64,000 nt of DNA, taken from contig JAKTNV010000018.1 in NCBI GenBank assembly GCA_022747635.1, positions 780,001-844,000 of the forward strand, written 5' to 3'. Under the pieces are notes generated by a model that saw only the letters and a list, made by a program, of their open reading frames with translations, was not told the origin of the DNA and searched no databases. Below, piece by piece: positions 54,511-64,000 of the stretch; position 1 is the first letter of the stretch, and each line of letters opens with the position of its first letter. Source of the stretch: Hetaerina americana. Lineage: Eukaryota; Arthropoda; Insecta; Odonata; Calopterygidae. The position numbers and the translations under genes are program-made.

Positions 54511-55282
54511 TTCGGTAATTGGCAACCCTGCGCTAGGTTGAAGCGGCAAACATGCGTCTTATTCCGCAGGGAGACGTGGGGAGGGGAGAGGGGGGCAAAG
54601 GAATAGACAAGGATCTTTATTTAAGGTGGAGCTGAACCGTATGAGTGCTCCTCCAACATTTAGTCCATAATCATAAAGTGTGTGATGCGGCAGCGTAAGG
54701 AAGATGAAATCAAATAACAGGAGGATCAGAGGGAAAATACTGAAAGGATGTTCGCAAAGGTGCGGGCTGGCTGTGGGAAACAAAGCGTTGACGGGTGGTG
54801 GTGCTGCTGGGGGGTGGCGGAAGGGGCGCTTTGTCCGAGTGAAGATAGGAGAGTGAATGATGCTAGCGCTAATTGAATTCCAAGGGGCGAAGATGGCGGC
54901 TGGCTAGCGGTAACTAGAGGAGAGGTTAAGAGGGATGAAGGAATGCGTGCGGGAGATTAAGAAGCATCAACCCCCCCCCCGGAGCCTGTTTGCATTATCG
55001 TGGCTTGACTCTTTTGTTCTGCATCAAGTGTGAACCATTACTTAGACACATTAGGGCACTGAATTTCACTGGTTTCTTAGAAACGCTTCACTTTTTATTC
55101 ACTTAATTCAACATCTTTCATTTTCAAATTTTGGGAAACTCGGGCAAATGAATCCTCTTTTTTTTCCTTCATCTTCTGGTAGTTTGGTTGGAAATTGATA
55201 AAATTTAGCATTCGAGGCAAGTAGAAAACAGCTCATTTGGTTGATAGAGAGTTCATTATTATCTCTTAGTCTACTGTCTAAA
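54511..55282. other. No gene recognised
   Basis: Short G-rich patches (54570-54600, 54800-54960) in AT-rich DNA. No domain, repeat or RNA gene identified. Confidence 0.35.
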
Positions 55283-55890
55283 GTATGTTTTGGATGGACG
55301 CAAATTTAACATGCCTTTGGGCTGGCTCAATTTTACCGATCATTGTGATAAACCCTTTGCTTCTCCAAATACATTACTCCCTCCCTTCATCCCATCCAAT
55401 ATCCCTATCCCTTATTTCTGCCTTTTCCTCGTTTGCCTAACATTCTCCCATCTATTACAATCTTCGACACCCCACTGCCATGACCCTCATCCTTTTTTCC
55501 TGCCACCATAGGATTTCTCCCTACAAACCCCTCTCTTCATCCACCTTACCAAGTACTTCCTCATTTGTTTTCTGCTCTGTCCATTTCTCCATTCTTCATC
55601 ACACCCATTTTTCAAAAGCCTCCATTCTACGTCCATCCTCCTGCTTCAATGACCACGTTTCCGCGCCGTTCCCTCCTCCTTGTGAAAGCCTCTTTGCCTA
55701 GCGCAATTCTTCTCCTTACGTCCTACTACATTGACCGTGTTGGTCCAAAACACTTCCGAGATACGCAAACTGTTCTACCTGCTCTAGTTTTTGTCCTCCT
55801 ATTTTAACTTAGCCTTCCACCTCCTCAAAAATGTCATAACATTAGTTTTGTTCGCAATGATCTTCATCCCAAAATCATTACACTTTTTTT
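55283..55890 (-). mobile_element. RTE-like LINE 3' fragment, copy F
   Basis: Minus-strand sequence carries the RTE C-terminal coding region and 3' end. It aligns with copies A and B (AAGAATTGCGCTAGGCAAAG, GGCTTTTGAAAAATGGGTGT, GTCCATCCAAAACATAC). On the 5' side it extends farther than copy B, to about 55890 (TGGGATGAAGATCATTGCGA and ACTAATGTTATGACATTTTT). Several internal deletions and stops are present. There is no (AAT)n tail at its 3' end near 55283. Confidence 0.85.
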
Positions 55891-58057
55891 CTAATACCCT
55901 TAGGGATCATTGTAGCACCCTGACTGACTGGCTCGCGAAAGTGTCATCACAAAGTGTCACCTTTAAGGCCGGTGTATTGAGAGATATGCAACGCTCAATA
56001 TGGTAAGAGAGAGTGTGCCCTTCGATCACGGGAAAACTTCATTGAAAAGTCAATATTTTTTTGGGATTGGGTACTTGTCGAAGAGACAGGGCTTAAAAAT
56101 TAAAAGAAGACATCGATAAACATCATTTGTTTTGCAATAGGAAGGAATAAACTCAAAGGAGAAAGAGGTAGATTCAATTTTTATTCAGTTGATACCTCCA
56201 AAGACGAAGCTCAGGTGAAAGAAAAAGTATAAAACATAGGAGATGATTATTTAAAGCCATTCTTTATGTTGCCGGAGAAATATTTCTACCTAGACCATTA
56301 CTCTATGTCAATCAGAGATTACTTACTTGGAAAGCTTTATCAAAACACTCGTCCGAATTACCGAGTCGTTTAAAAATTTCCCATATATTGGCCTATGTTG
56401 AGTGTCCAACGGCAATCAATGTGAATTCTTTCGCTAATACGACCGCTTTCGATTAAACATGCGGTTTGCTTTCGCCTAGCGATGAAATAGTACAGCGTTT
56501 CCTCCTTCGTTCTCGAGTCCACATACATCGAGTGGCTACGGCGGGCGATATGTGGCACGTGGCCCGCCGCCCACATGGGCTTTGCCTGCTCTCCGACCGG
56601 GGGCAGTAAGAAAGAAAGAGGGCGCTGGGTAGCGCAGCCGGCCCCTTAATGCCTTCGTGTCGGGACGGAGTGCCCCTGACGGCGGTGCTGATTCACGAAG
56701 TGCTCGCTCGCGGTATCGACCGTAACATCGACTGCTGGCTGTTCTCTTTGTCTCGTAAACTTTATGTCACGTAACGTCGCAAAGTTTCGTTCTGGAAGGG
56801 TAGCGAGCGGGGGATGGGCAGATCGAAAGGGAGAACAAAGGACCGCGAGGCGCGGCGGAGTCTGTAAGGGCGGCAGAGAAACAGGGAGGGGGATGCCCGC
56901 ATGGGACAAGGAGGGAGGGAGGGAAGAAGTGGATGCGGGGAGGTCGGTGGGATGGGAGGGCGGACAGCGGCGGGGTTCGCTGCGGAATACGTGGATAGAT
57001 AGGGAGATTACACGTTTTCTTTCTTTGTCTTTTGTGTTAATGGAAAAATTGAAGCTACGCATTAGATGATCGCAAAAGATAAACAAATAACGCACTTCTA
57101 TGGTAACAGGCCACAGTGGAGTGCAATTGATTCATAGTAATTTGAGTCATTGCAGATTTTCAGCCTGAGTTCACTCACGCAAAGTATTTTGACCAATGTC
57201 TATGTGCCTTGGCATCGTAATCAGGTGCTTTGGCATTATTACCGCAGAAATTATGTAAAAGCATCGAGATGAGTCAAAATAATTCGAATTTTGGCAGAAG
57301 TTTCCATTCATTGTAACCTTACAAAAAATTACATGCGAAAAGCTGCATAAAAATCAATGTTCAAACATAAGTTAGAGAGACGTCTCAATTTATTTATTCA
57401 TTTTAGAATTTTTGCAAACCTTCTTTCCGTTTATTATATCAATACAAAGGCTCATTCGACACAGAGATGTTAATGGTGTCAGTTCAAAGCATCCAAAAAA
57501 CTATTTGGTTAGAAATGGAATTATTTGTTTTCTGATTTTCGCAAACAACTGATGTGAAAATCACAGGCACTTGAAGTTCTCCATTAATTGTGCTACGCCA
57601 TTTCCGTTTCCTTTTTCCACACGCGAACGGCCTGGCATGATATCATTACATTTGTGAGAAATTAAAAAAACATATATTATTTGGTTTGCAACGGTAGAAA
57701 ATCAGTCATTAACCAATTTAATAAATACATTTTCAAGTTTCACTTACTCGTTATTCATCCTGTAATCAATGCTAATAAATATTATAAATTGACAAGAGAA
57801 TAAAAGAGTTTAGTGTGAATTTAACTTTTAAATTAATTAAACAAGCGCTCCCGAGGATATTTTATGTCAGAGGTGCTGAAGATTGAACTTTCAATGGAAT
57901 GAAACAGGATCGTTCAGCACAATTAGAGCCGTTTCTCTAGATAATCCCCTTAATAGGATGATGACGACTCTGGCGGATTCCTTAATTTATAAGTCAAACG
58001 TTTCATTTATTCTTATGTCTGTGCAATTCACATTGCGTGAATGAATAATGTTACAAA
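55891..58057. other. No gene; purine-rich block at 56765-57005
   Basis: 56570-57005 is GC-rich with a strong G+A bias on the plus strand. The frames over it on both strands lack domains. The remainder is AT-rich with nothing recognised. Confidence 0.4.
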
Positions 58058-58059
58058 TA

Positions 58060-59221
58060 CATGGTTTGTATAAAAAGTATCGGGAAGACTTTTGTCAAAA
58101 AGATTTATTTTAAATATCGCTACAATTACTCAAAATTTTTCGAGGTACGATGTGTGTCCGAAAGATATCCGACCGACGTGCCTATCTCCGCATTGGTGCT
58201 AATCTTCGTCATCCGGGCCGCGGCACCTTTCAAAGAATGATTTGATTGAACCACATGCTCCCAGCGGTGCTTCCACTTCTTAAAGCAGTCCTCGAATGCA
58301 GATTTCGGAGTGGCGTTCGGCTCGCATTACTCTTATGTCGTCTCGAACCTCTTTCCTTTGAGCGCTTTTTTTCAACTTTGGGAGCATCTCAAAAAGTCGC
58401 GGGGATTTAGTATGTCGGGACTGTAAAGGAGGAGGCTGGATAATCTGTATGTACAATTTCCTGTGTTCCGGCATAAATTGCTGCACAACAAGGTTCGATG
58501 AATGCGCTGGCGCGTGTTATCGTGGTGAAGAAGCCAGCCAGTCACCGCATATTGAACAGAGACGCGATCGTTTTCTTCTCACGGCATCATGCATCATCTT
58601 TTCAGAACTTCAACGTAATATTCTTAGTTGATCGTCTGACCTCTTGGAGCAAATTCGTGGCGCACAACACCCTCACCATCATAAAAAAATAATTAAAAAA
58701 CGCAGGTCGGATAGTTTTCGAACACACCCCTTGAGAACATTGGTGCACACTTTTGCCCTTGCTGCTTTACCATGACTCTAAGGTTCTCTGTGAGGTGGAA
58801 GACCCTTAAGGATACACCAGCAAGATTCTTTGACGGCAATTGGAGTAACATGGTGGTTTCCTTTGAGGGAGGATTTCGCTTTCATTTACAATAGGATATA
58901 GTCTACTGGTGGCAAGTCGGAGTCAACCCGTATAATGGGGTTGGGGAATCGTTGCGATGTCATATGCAGAAGGTGTTAGCAAGCAGACAGACACTCGACT
59001 TTGCTCTTTTGGTCGTCCGTCCAAAGGTCTTCGGGAGGGAGAGTGTAGTATAAATCTTTCGCATCGCCAAATTTTCCGTGATTCAATGCAGAGTGCACTG
59101 CCACTGTTTCATATCAATGCCAATAATACGATCATGCGCGCAATTAACAACCGACCGTCTAAATGCAGCACTTGACAAACTTCGGGAAAAAAATGTACCA
59201 ATACTTTTTATGCAGACCTTG
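58060..59221 (-). mobile_element. Full-length mariner-like element (1162 bp), inactive
   Basis: Terminal inverted repeats CATGGTTTGTATAAAAAGTA (left) and CAAGGTCTGCATAAAAAGTA (right, minus strand) are flanked by TA at 58058-58059 and 59222-59223. The length is typical for mariner. Minus-strand translation of 58520-58150 gives VVQQFMPEHRKLYIQIIQPP, then LFEMLPKLKKSAQRKEVRDD and VEAPLGACGS, matching the C-terminal catalytic half. The upstream half aligns with 2250-2739. Many stops and frameshifts are present. It gives full-length context for the fragments at 338 and 2250. Confidence 0.82.
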
Positions 59222-59223
59222 TA

Positions 59224-60130
59224 GGATGCCGAAATCATCATGAGCTCATAAATATATGATGCGGTGCTGGAATTGTAGGATTGCAATATAGCAATAAACA
59301 CTCTGGATGCCGATGTAAATGAATTCGCACGGACGAGGAGATCTTCCGGGGTCAAATAGGTGTTGGTTCGCCGTGATTTACACTAGAAGGAAGAACCGGC
59401 GTAGACCACTGCAGATGTCTGAGAGAGAGAGTAGGGGTGCGGGGACGAGTGTAGGGGGTCGCAAGAGCCAGGCAATTGTGCGGGTGGGTGGGAGGGAGTA
59501 GGGCGTAGGGCGGATGGCGCTGGGCGAAGGTCGTGGAGTGGACGGTGGAGCATGCAGGGTGGAGTGGGAAGGGGCGGTGCGGCGGAAGACGTAGGGCGGG
59601 CGGCGCAGGTCGGAGGGCGGAGAGGGCAAGACACAGCACGGCAGGTCGGAGGGGGAGGAGGGAGAGGGAAGGGTGGGGTGTTGGGGGCGCGGGGCCCTTG
59701 GAAATGGGGAATTTCTTGCCCGAGTGCCCGCGTGTGGGCTCGCGGGGGCGTGATGCTGGATGTCGACGGGCGGAAGATGGATGGAAGCGAAGGGGAGATG
59801 GGGGCGCGGTGTGCGAGTTGGGGTTTTACAAAGGACCGGGCACTGCTGCCCCCAGGCCGTGTTTCGTGTGCGATCTGCATGAAGAAGGGACCGCGCGAGC
59901 GGGGCGCAGGGGGGGGGGGATGGCAGCATATGTGCGGCGGGCGACATTTTCGCTTGCACTCGGTTGCCGGCGTGGGTAGACAGAGCAATCGGCGATGGGC
60001 GAGGAAAGGGGGATCGGGAGGATTGAATGCGGGAGAGGAAGGATTGTGAAGACAGTCAACAATGGAGACCAGGGGCACGTCGAAAATATTAGTCTCAACA
60101 TTAAATGACGTGAATTGAAATAAATAAAAA
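59224..60130. other. Purine-rich GC block (59390-60060), no recognised gene
   Basis: The plus strand is dominated by G and A (GGGCGGAGG-type runs). Open frames of 148-258 codons overlap on both strands, but they are Gly/Arg- or Pro-rich, contain no domain, and mirror each other through composition. A transcribed GC-rich host exon cannot be excluded. Confidence 0.4.
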
Positions 60131-60835
60131 TAGTTCCTTTCAATTTGATTAGCAGCCACCTATGCGAGGGATGACCATCGGTATTTCCTGTACATTTGCG
60201 TCGACGGTGGAAATACCTTTTCTATCGAAAGATCCGAAGTAGCTACTCGGAAAGATTAATTGAAAAATATTTCCACGAATATAGTGTCACATTTTCCGGC
60301 CCAGTTCCGAGTCTGAAGTAGAGGTAGCTTTCGTAGTGAAAACAAATACGTTATGTTTTAAATTTTAACATCAAGGATAAAGTATTGAATTTAAATTGCG
60401 TTTTACACCAATCACGCCTAAGTACTTGAAAATTAAATAGAGGGAGAGAGTTTGCATTTGTCGTTGATTAGGCATTCATTATTTTACAAATTCAAATATA
60501 ATTCAATTGTTCCCGGCTCTACTTTGTGGAAGTTCATGTTTATTAAATGAAGAACACTATTCATCACAAGGACGGTGGAAAGATACATTGCGTTCTTCAT
60601 TTAATCAAATATCATTCCTTAATACTCTTGATGTATATAAACAAATATTAATAAACATTCAGAAGATGAATAGTTGATAAAATTGTTTAACCTTGAAATT
60701 TCATTTACATGAACTGTCCATCACGCCCGAACGGGTCCATCGTGGGATGCTGTCCGGACCGAGGACTGCAGCGATCGTAAGGGCGAAGGGAGTGAGATTC
60801 CTGGGAAATTTAATCGAGCAGTTTTGTTGAGCGGG
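60131..60835. other. No gene recognised
   Basis: AT-rich, single-copy-looking. Nothing identified. Confidence 0.35.
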
Positions 60836-61450
60836 TGACCGCTCCGTGGGTGGCGAGCACCACTCTGGCGCCTGCGCACTTTGCGAAAGGCACCGAATGT
60901 CGCCTGGGGCGGGTGCGGGGTGTATGCCGAGTAACCCGGAACCCGCGCTCCGTCTATCGGGAGCGAACGCTGGATCGGCGGCGGTGTGCGCGCGGACCTC
61001 CCGACTCCCTTCCTTCACCCTTCAGGGGGCGGGGGGGCGGCCGTTTAGGGCTCGCCGTGGGATGCCTCCTCGTGCAGAGACCCACCCGCAACGCGCGGCT
61101 GTGTTTGCGAGGAAAGGGAGGTGTGTGTGTGGGAGGGAGGGCGAGAGACGGAGGGTTGGAGATTGTGAGGGTTTGCGAATGAGTGAAGGGAGGGAAGGGC
61201 GGCGGGGGGGGATGAGAGGTTTAAGCGCCCCTTGGAAGGGGGGAGGGTTGATTTAGCGTGGGAGAGGGAGCCGTGTGGAGGATAAGAGGGGACAGATAGT
61301 GAGGGGGTGGTTGACGGACAGGGGCAGGGAGGGAGGGTGGGAATAAAGGGAGGATTAAAGCGGGGACGGACCGCCGGTGGAGGCAGGGCGCACTTAAGGG
61401 AGGAAAGGCAGGGAGACGGAACGAGCGAATCTATGGACGGTTTCTTCACC
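60836..61450. other. GC-rich block turning purine-rich (61020-61420)
   Basis: 60836-61020 is GC-rich on both strands, then 61100-61420 has G+A runs. Overlapping frames without domains occur on both strands. It resembles the blocks at 48.2, 59.4 and 62.3 kb. Confidence 0.4.
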
Positions 61451-64000
61451 TCCTTCGGTTATTCGCAGATTCAAGAATAAATATGCTCTAGTTGTTTCCC
61501 ACCCCCCGGAAAGCGACGCGGATATAGAGAATAAAAAAAAACCTCCTTGCTATGGACGCGGAAACGAGATGGCGGGATTGGCGGATTGATGGGAGAAGAG
61601 GTCAGAGTGAGGGGAAAAGTTTGACGGATCCCGTTGATTCGCTTGTTCCTAATCAACGGGAAGCAGTTTAGCGGAAATTGGAGCAAGTGTTATTTATGGA
61701 TATTCGCTTTTAATTCCCCTGAATTAAGCATCCAATGTGTGCCCCCAAAGCGCCTTAATTAATAACGATTGAGTCTTAATGCATTTACATACATACGTTT
61801 TAGGTACAGACTTTTCATTGAGAAATTATTCCTTAGCTGCTAAAATGTTTAGCACCTTGAGACTTCTCTTTGATATTATAATTTCATGTCATTATTAAAG
61901 AAATACTTTTGGTGCAGTGTGAATTTTCCACACTTTTGACAGCTTCAATCTAACAAAATTTTATACAAATCGCATTTACCACGCGCGCATTCATCCAATG
62001 TTTGGATTCAAAAATCAAAAGCCTCCATCATTAATACGTTAAAATAGAATAATTTATATTGAGGTATGGATTCAAGCATGCTATTTTCTCACAAAATTAT
62101 TGCGCATATCCAATAAAAACGATACCCTTTGTATTTAGATGCAATTGGATAATTTCGCTAGCTTTTTCTCCCGATCATTACTGTTCGGCTTAAAGAGCAG
62201 ACGCTTCACCATTCGTGACAATGTCCTCTGGAGAATCTGGTTCCTATAAGAGAGAGAAACTCTTGATCTTTCTCTCCTTTGTTGATTGCACGAGGTTTTG
62301 TGGAATTTCTTATTTTTAAGCCTTGGAGCGTGCGGATGTGAGCGCAGGGTTTGAAGACGCTCGGATGGCGGTTAGATTAGAGCGGCGCAGGGAATGGCGG
62401 GGTAGGTGGGGGCGAGGAGGGGTGGTCGGAGGAGAGACGGGGGTTGGTTTGAGGCAAAGGTGCCGCACGGGTGAGTGGATGCGGGGCGAGGGTTTAAAGT
62501 GGATGCGGTCGAGAGGGAGGAGATAAGATGGGATTGCCCCTAAATATCGCCCGAGAGAGGTATAATGGGGATCGCGAAATTGAGATTGAGCCCTCCAGAG
62601 TGAAGAGAATGGTTCCGTCCGTATACCACTGCTCTCTCTGCCTCGGGAATAAAGTGCACCTACTACAGGGCGAGAAGACTCTTTCGAGGTCTGATAAGGT
62701 TAATCTAAAGTTCTCTTTGGGCCATCAAACGGTTTTTCCGATGCGATGAACACTCTCTTTGCCGCATCGGAATTGTTCATTCCCTCGGATGGAGTGATTT
62801 GACGGGTTCGTATTTTTGAACAAAGGCATGGAGTGCATACAGCCACACTTCCCCAATCATTGAAAGTCTGTCGGCGTCCTTTTTCGTTTGAAGGAACTTT
62901 TTGTCATGTCCTTAAAGTTTCAGGCCCGTCAGATTTGGGACACACGTTTTTTAGAGTGAAGCATTTGATATAATTTTCTTAAAATGACGAAAAGAAATTT
63001 AAAAAAAAATATCAGCGTGAATATACTACGCAGTTCAAATTATGAAATATCAAGAAAGAATTTGCCATGGCGGATTCGAAGGGGGCGTATTTCAGGAGTT
63101 AAGGACCGCGAGAAATGAACGCGGTCGTATTATAACTTCCCGGAAAGGTATATATAGCGGTCTGGCAGAGAGAGAGAGTAAGCAAGAGAGAAAGATGGAG
63201 TGCAATATTAAAGAGAAATATGGATGGAATTTTCAAAAATATGAGTCTGGCTTTTCCGAGATTGAGGTGTGAGTGGGCGCAGTAAAAGAGAGAAATCGCT
63301 CTCTCGAGCGAAGGGAGTTTTCGGTCGGCTCGCTAGTCATGTCGCTTGGCCTTGTGGGACACACTCTTATATTTGCACCGAGTCAAAAGATGAAAATTTG
63401 GTACCTCTTCCACTTTGCTCTCGCAGGAGTCTTTTAGAAAGAGGAGAGAAAAACATTATTCTTTTTACTTCAAACTTGCAAACCGTAGTGAAAATATCTC
63501 TCGTTTGCAATCCAACTACAAAATTATTACTTGGCACATGCAGCAAAGACGTTGTCAGTATTTTACACAATTTACCTGTCTTCAAACATTGAAATATCTT
63601 AGTATTGATAAGCAATTCTAAGCATCAGTAACAATGTACAATTGAGAGCGTATGTCATTATTGAGACTCCTTAAAGGAATACGTGCATGGTGTAATTCTG
63701 TGGCGTTGCATTCCCTCTGCCGTGCTTAAATGCTAATCCTCCTCCTCCTGCTAGGCATTCATTCGAGGATTTGCCATTGCAATCGTGATACTCTTACTAC
63801 CATATGCATTTACTTGCAAGGCTTAATCTATTTTCTTTGTCCTAATTCACTAGACTCTGTAAGTACGTACAGAAGCATCACTATCTTAGTAACTTTATTC
63901 CTCGTAAACAATATTGACCATATCGGTATTATTACCAATTGTAGCGTTTAAGAAATCCATCTATTATGGTTTCCGTGCCGTTATAAATTGCGTAAGCCAT
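61451..64000. other. No gene recognised; purine-rich patch at 62325-62525
   Basis: AT-rich with a G-rich patch at 62325-62525. A TATA-like GTATATATAGC lies at 63149 just before a GA-rich stretch (63168-63205). Frames such as 63269-63592 (107 codons) show no domain or similarity I recognise. No repeat family from elsewhere in the window recurs here. Confidence 0.4.

Noticed and set aside
59383..60159. 258-codon minus-strand frame and overlapping plus-strand frames of 148-165 codons
   Set aside because: Composition-driven in a purine-rich GC block. Both strands are open at once and no domain is recognised. Kept only as a compositional finding.
63140..63210. Host promoter at the TATA-like GTATATATAGC
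   Set aside because: There is a single short motif in AT-rich DNA, no initiator or gene downstream that I recognise, and a simple GA-rich stretch next to it.

Overview
This is a eukaryotic window, almost certainly from an arthropod nuclear genome. I could not identify the species. No cellular (host) protein-coding gene, rRNA or functional tRNA could be supported. What can be recognised is a dense and largely dead population of transposable elements: CR1-like, L2/CR1-like, RTE-like and jockey-like LINEs, Penelope-like elements (PLEs) with a GIY-YIG domain, Tc1/mariner DNA transposons, several tRNA-headed SINE families, a foldback MITE and long (AT)n and (ATT)n microsatellites. Between them lies AT-rich unique sequence with patches of strongly strand-skewed G-rich or C-rich DNA. 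Mariner, jockey, RTE, CR1 and Penelope together, with no introns or conserved host exons, is typical of large arthropod genomes.

Layout. 1-11 kb: SINE family A, a mariner-family half element, a Tc1/mariner relic (4985-5790) and its 372-bp deletion derivative (10361-10732), and three decayed CR1 copies. 11-13.7 kb: two palindromes built from Penelope-type ends carrying hammerhead-ribozyme-like cores, a GC-rich block and a Penelope 3' end. 13.8-19.2 kb: an RTE-like LINE split by a 557-bp mariner deletion derivative (exact TA target duplication) and by an antisense L2/CR1-like LINE (TTTT duplication). 19.2-22 kb: SINE copies and a near-complete Penelope element (RT plus GIY-YIG) ending in a hammerhead-like motif and a 129-bp (TA)n. 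22-39 kb: GC-skewed DNA, mariner relics, a CR1 3' half, two further SINE families with clear target duplications, and a 265-bp (ATT)n that is the 3' tail of an antisense RTE fragment. 39.3-41.1 kb: an L2/CR1-like LINE with an uninterrupted 504-codon RT frame, the best-preserved gene here. 41.4-44.8 kb: an antisense RTE 5' leader fused to a jockey-type RT, giving a chimeric 643-codon frame, then a hammerhead-like Penelope end, an RTE piece and SINE A with its (TA)n. 44.9-50 kb: a tRNA-like SINE, a perfect 80-bp palindrome, a foldback MITE, an RTE piece and GC-rich DNA. 50-53 kb: a CR1 copy inserted inside a second RTE/L2-type LINE, then a Penelope fragment. 53.6-59.2 kb: an (AT)n with a hairpin, mariner relics, an RTE 3' fragment and a full-length mariner corpse (58060-59221). 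59.2-64 kb: no recognisable genes, but several purine-rich blocks.

How the parts relate. The elements form a stratigraphy. Nested insertions with intact target duplications give relative ages; SINE tails and RTE tails grade into microsatellites; and Penelope ends leave ribozyme-like scars. The most unusual signals are the repeated hammerhead-like cores, two of them in head-to-head palindromes, and the recurrent CR1 3' hairpin with a (GATGTA)n tail. All family calls are by eye; no database search was run.
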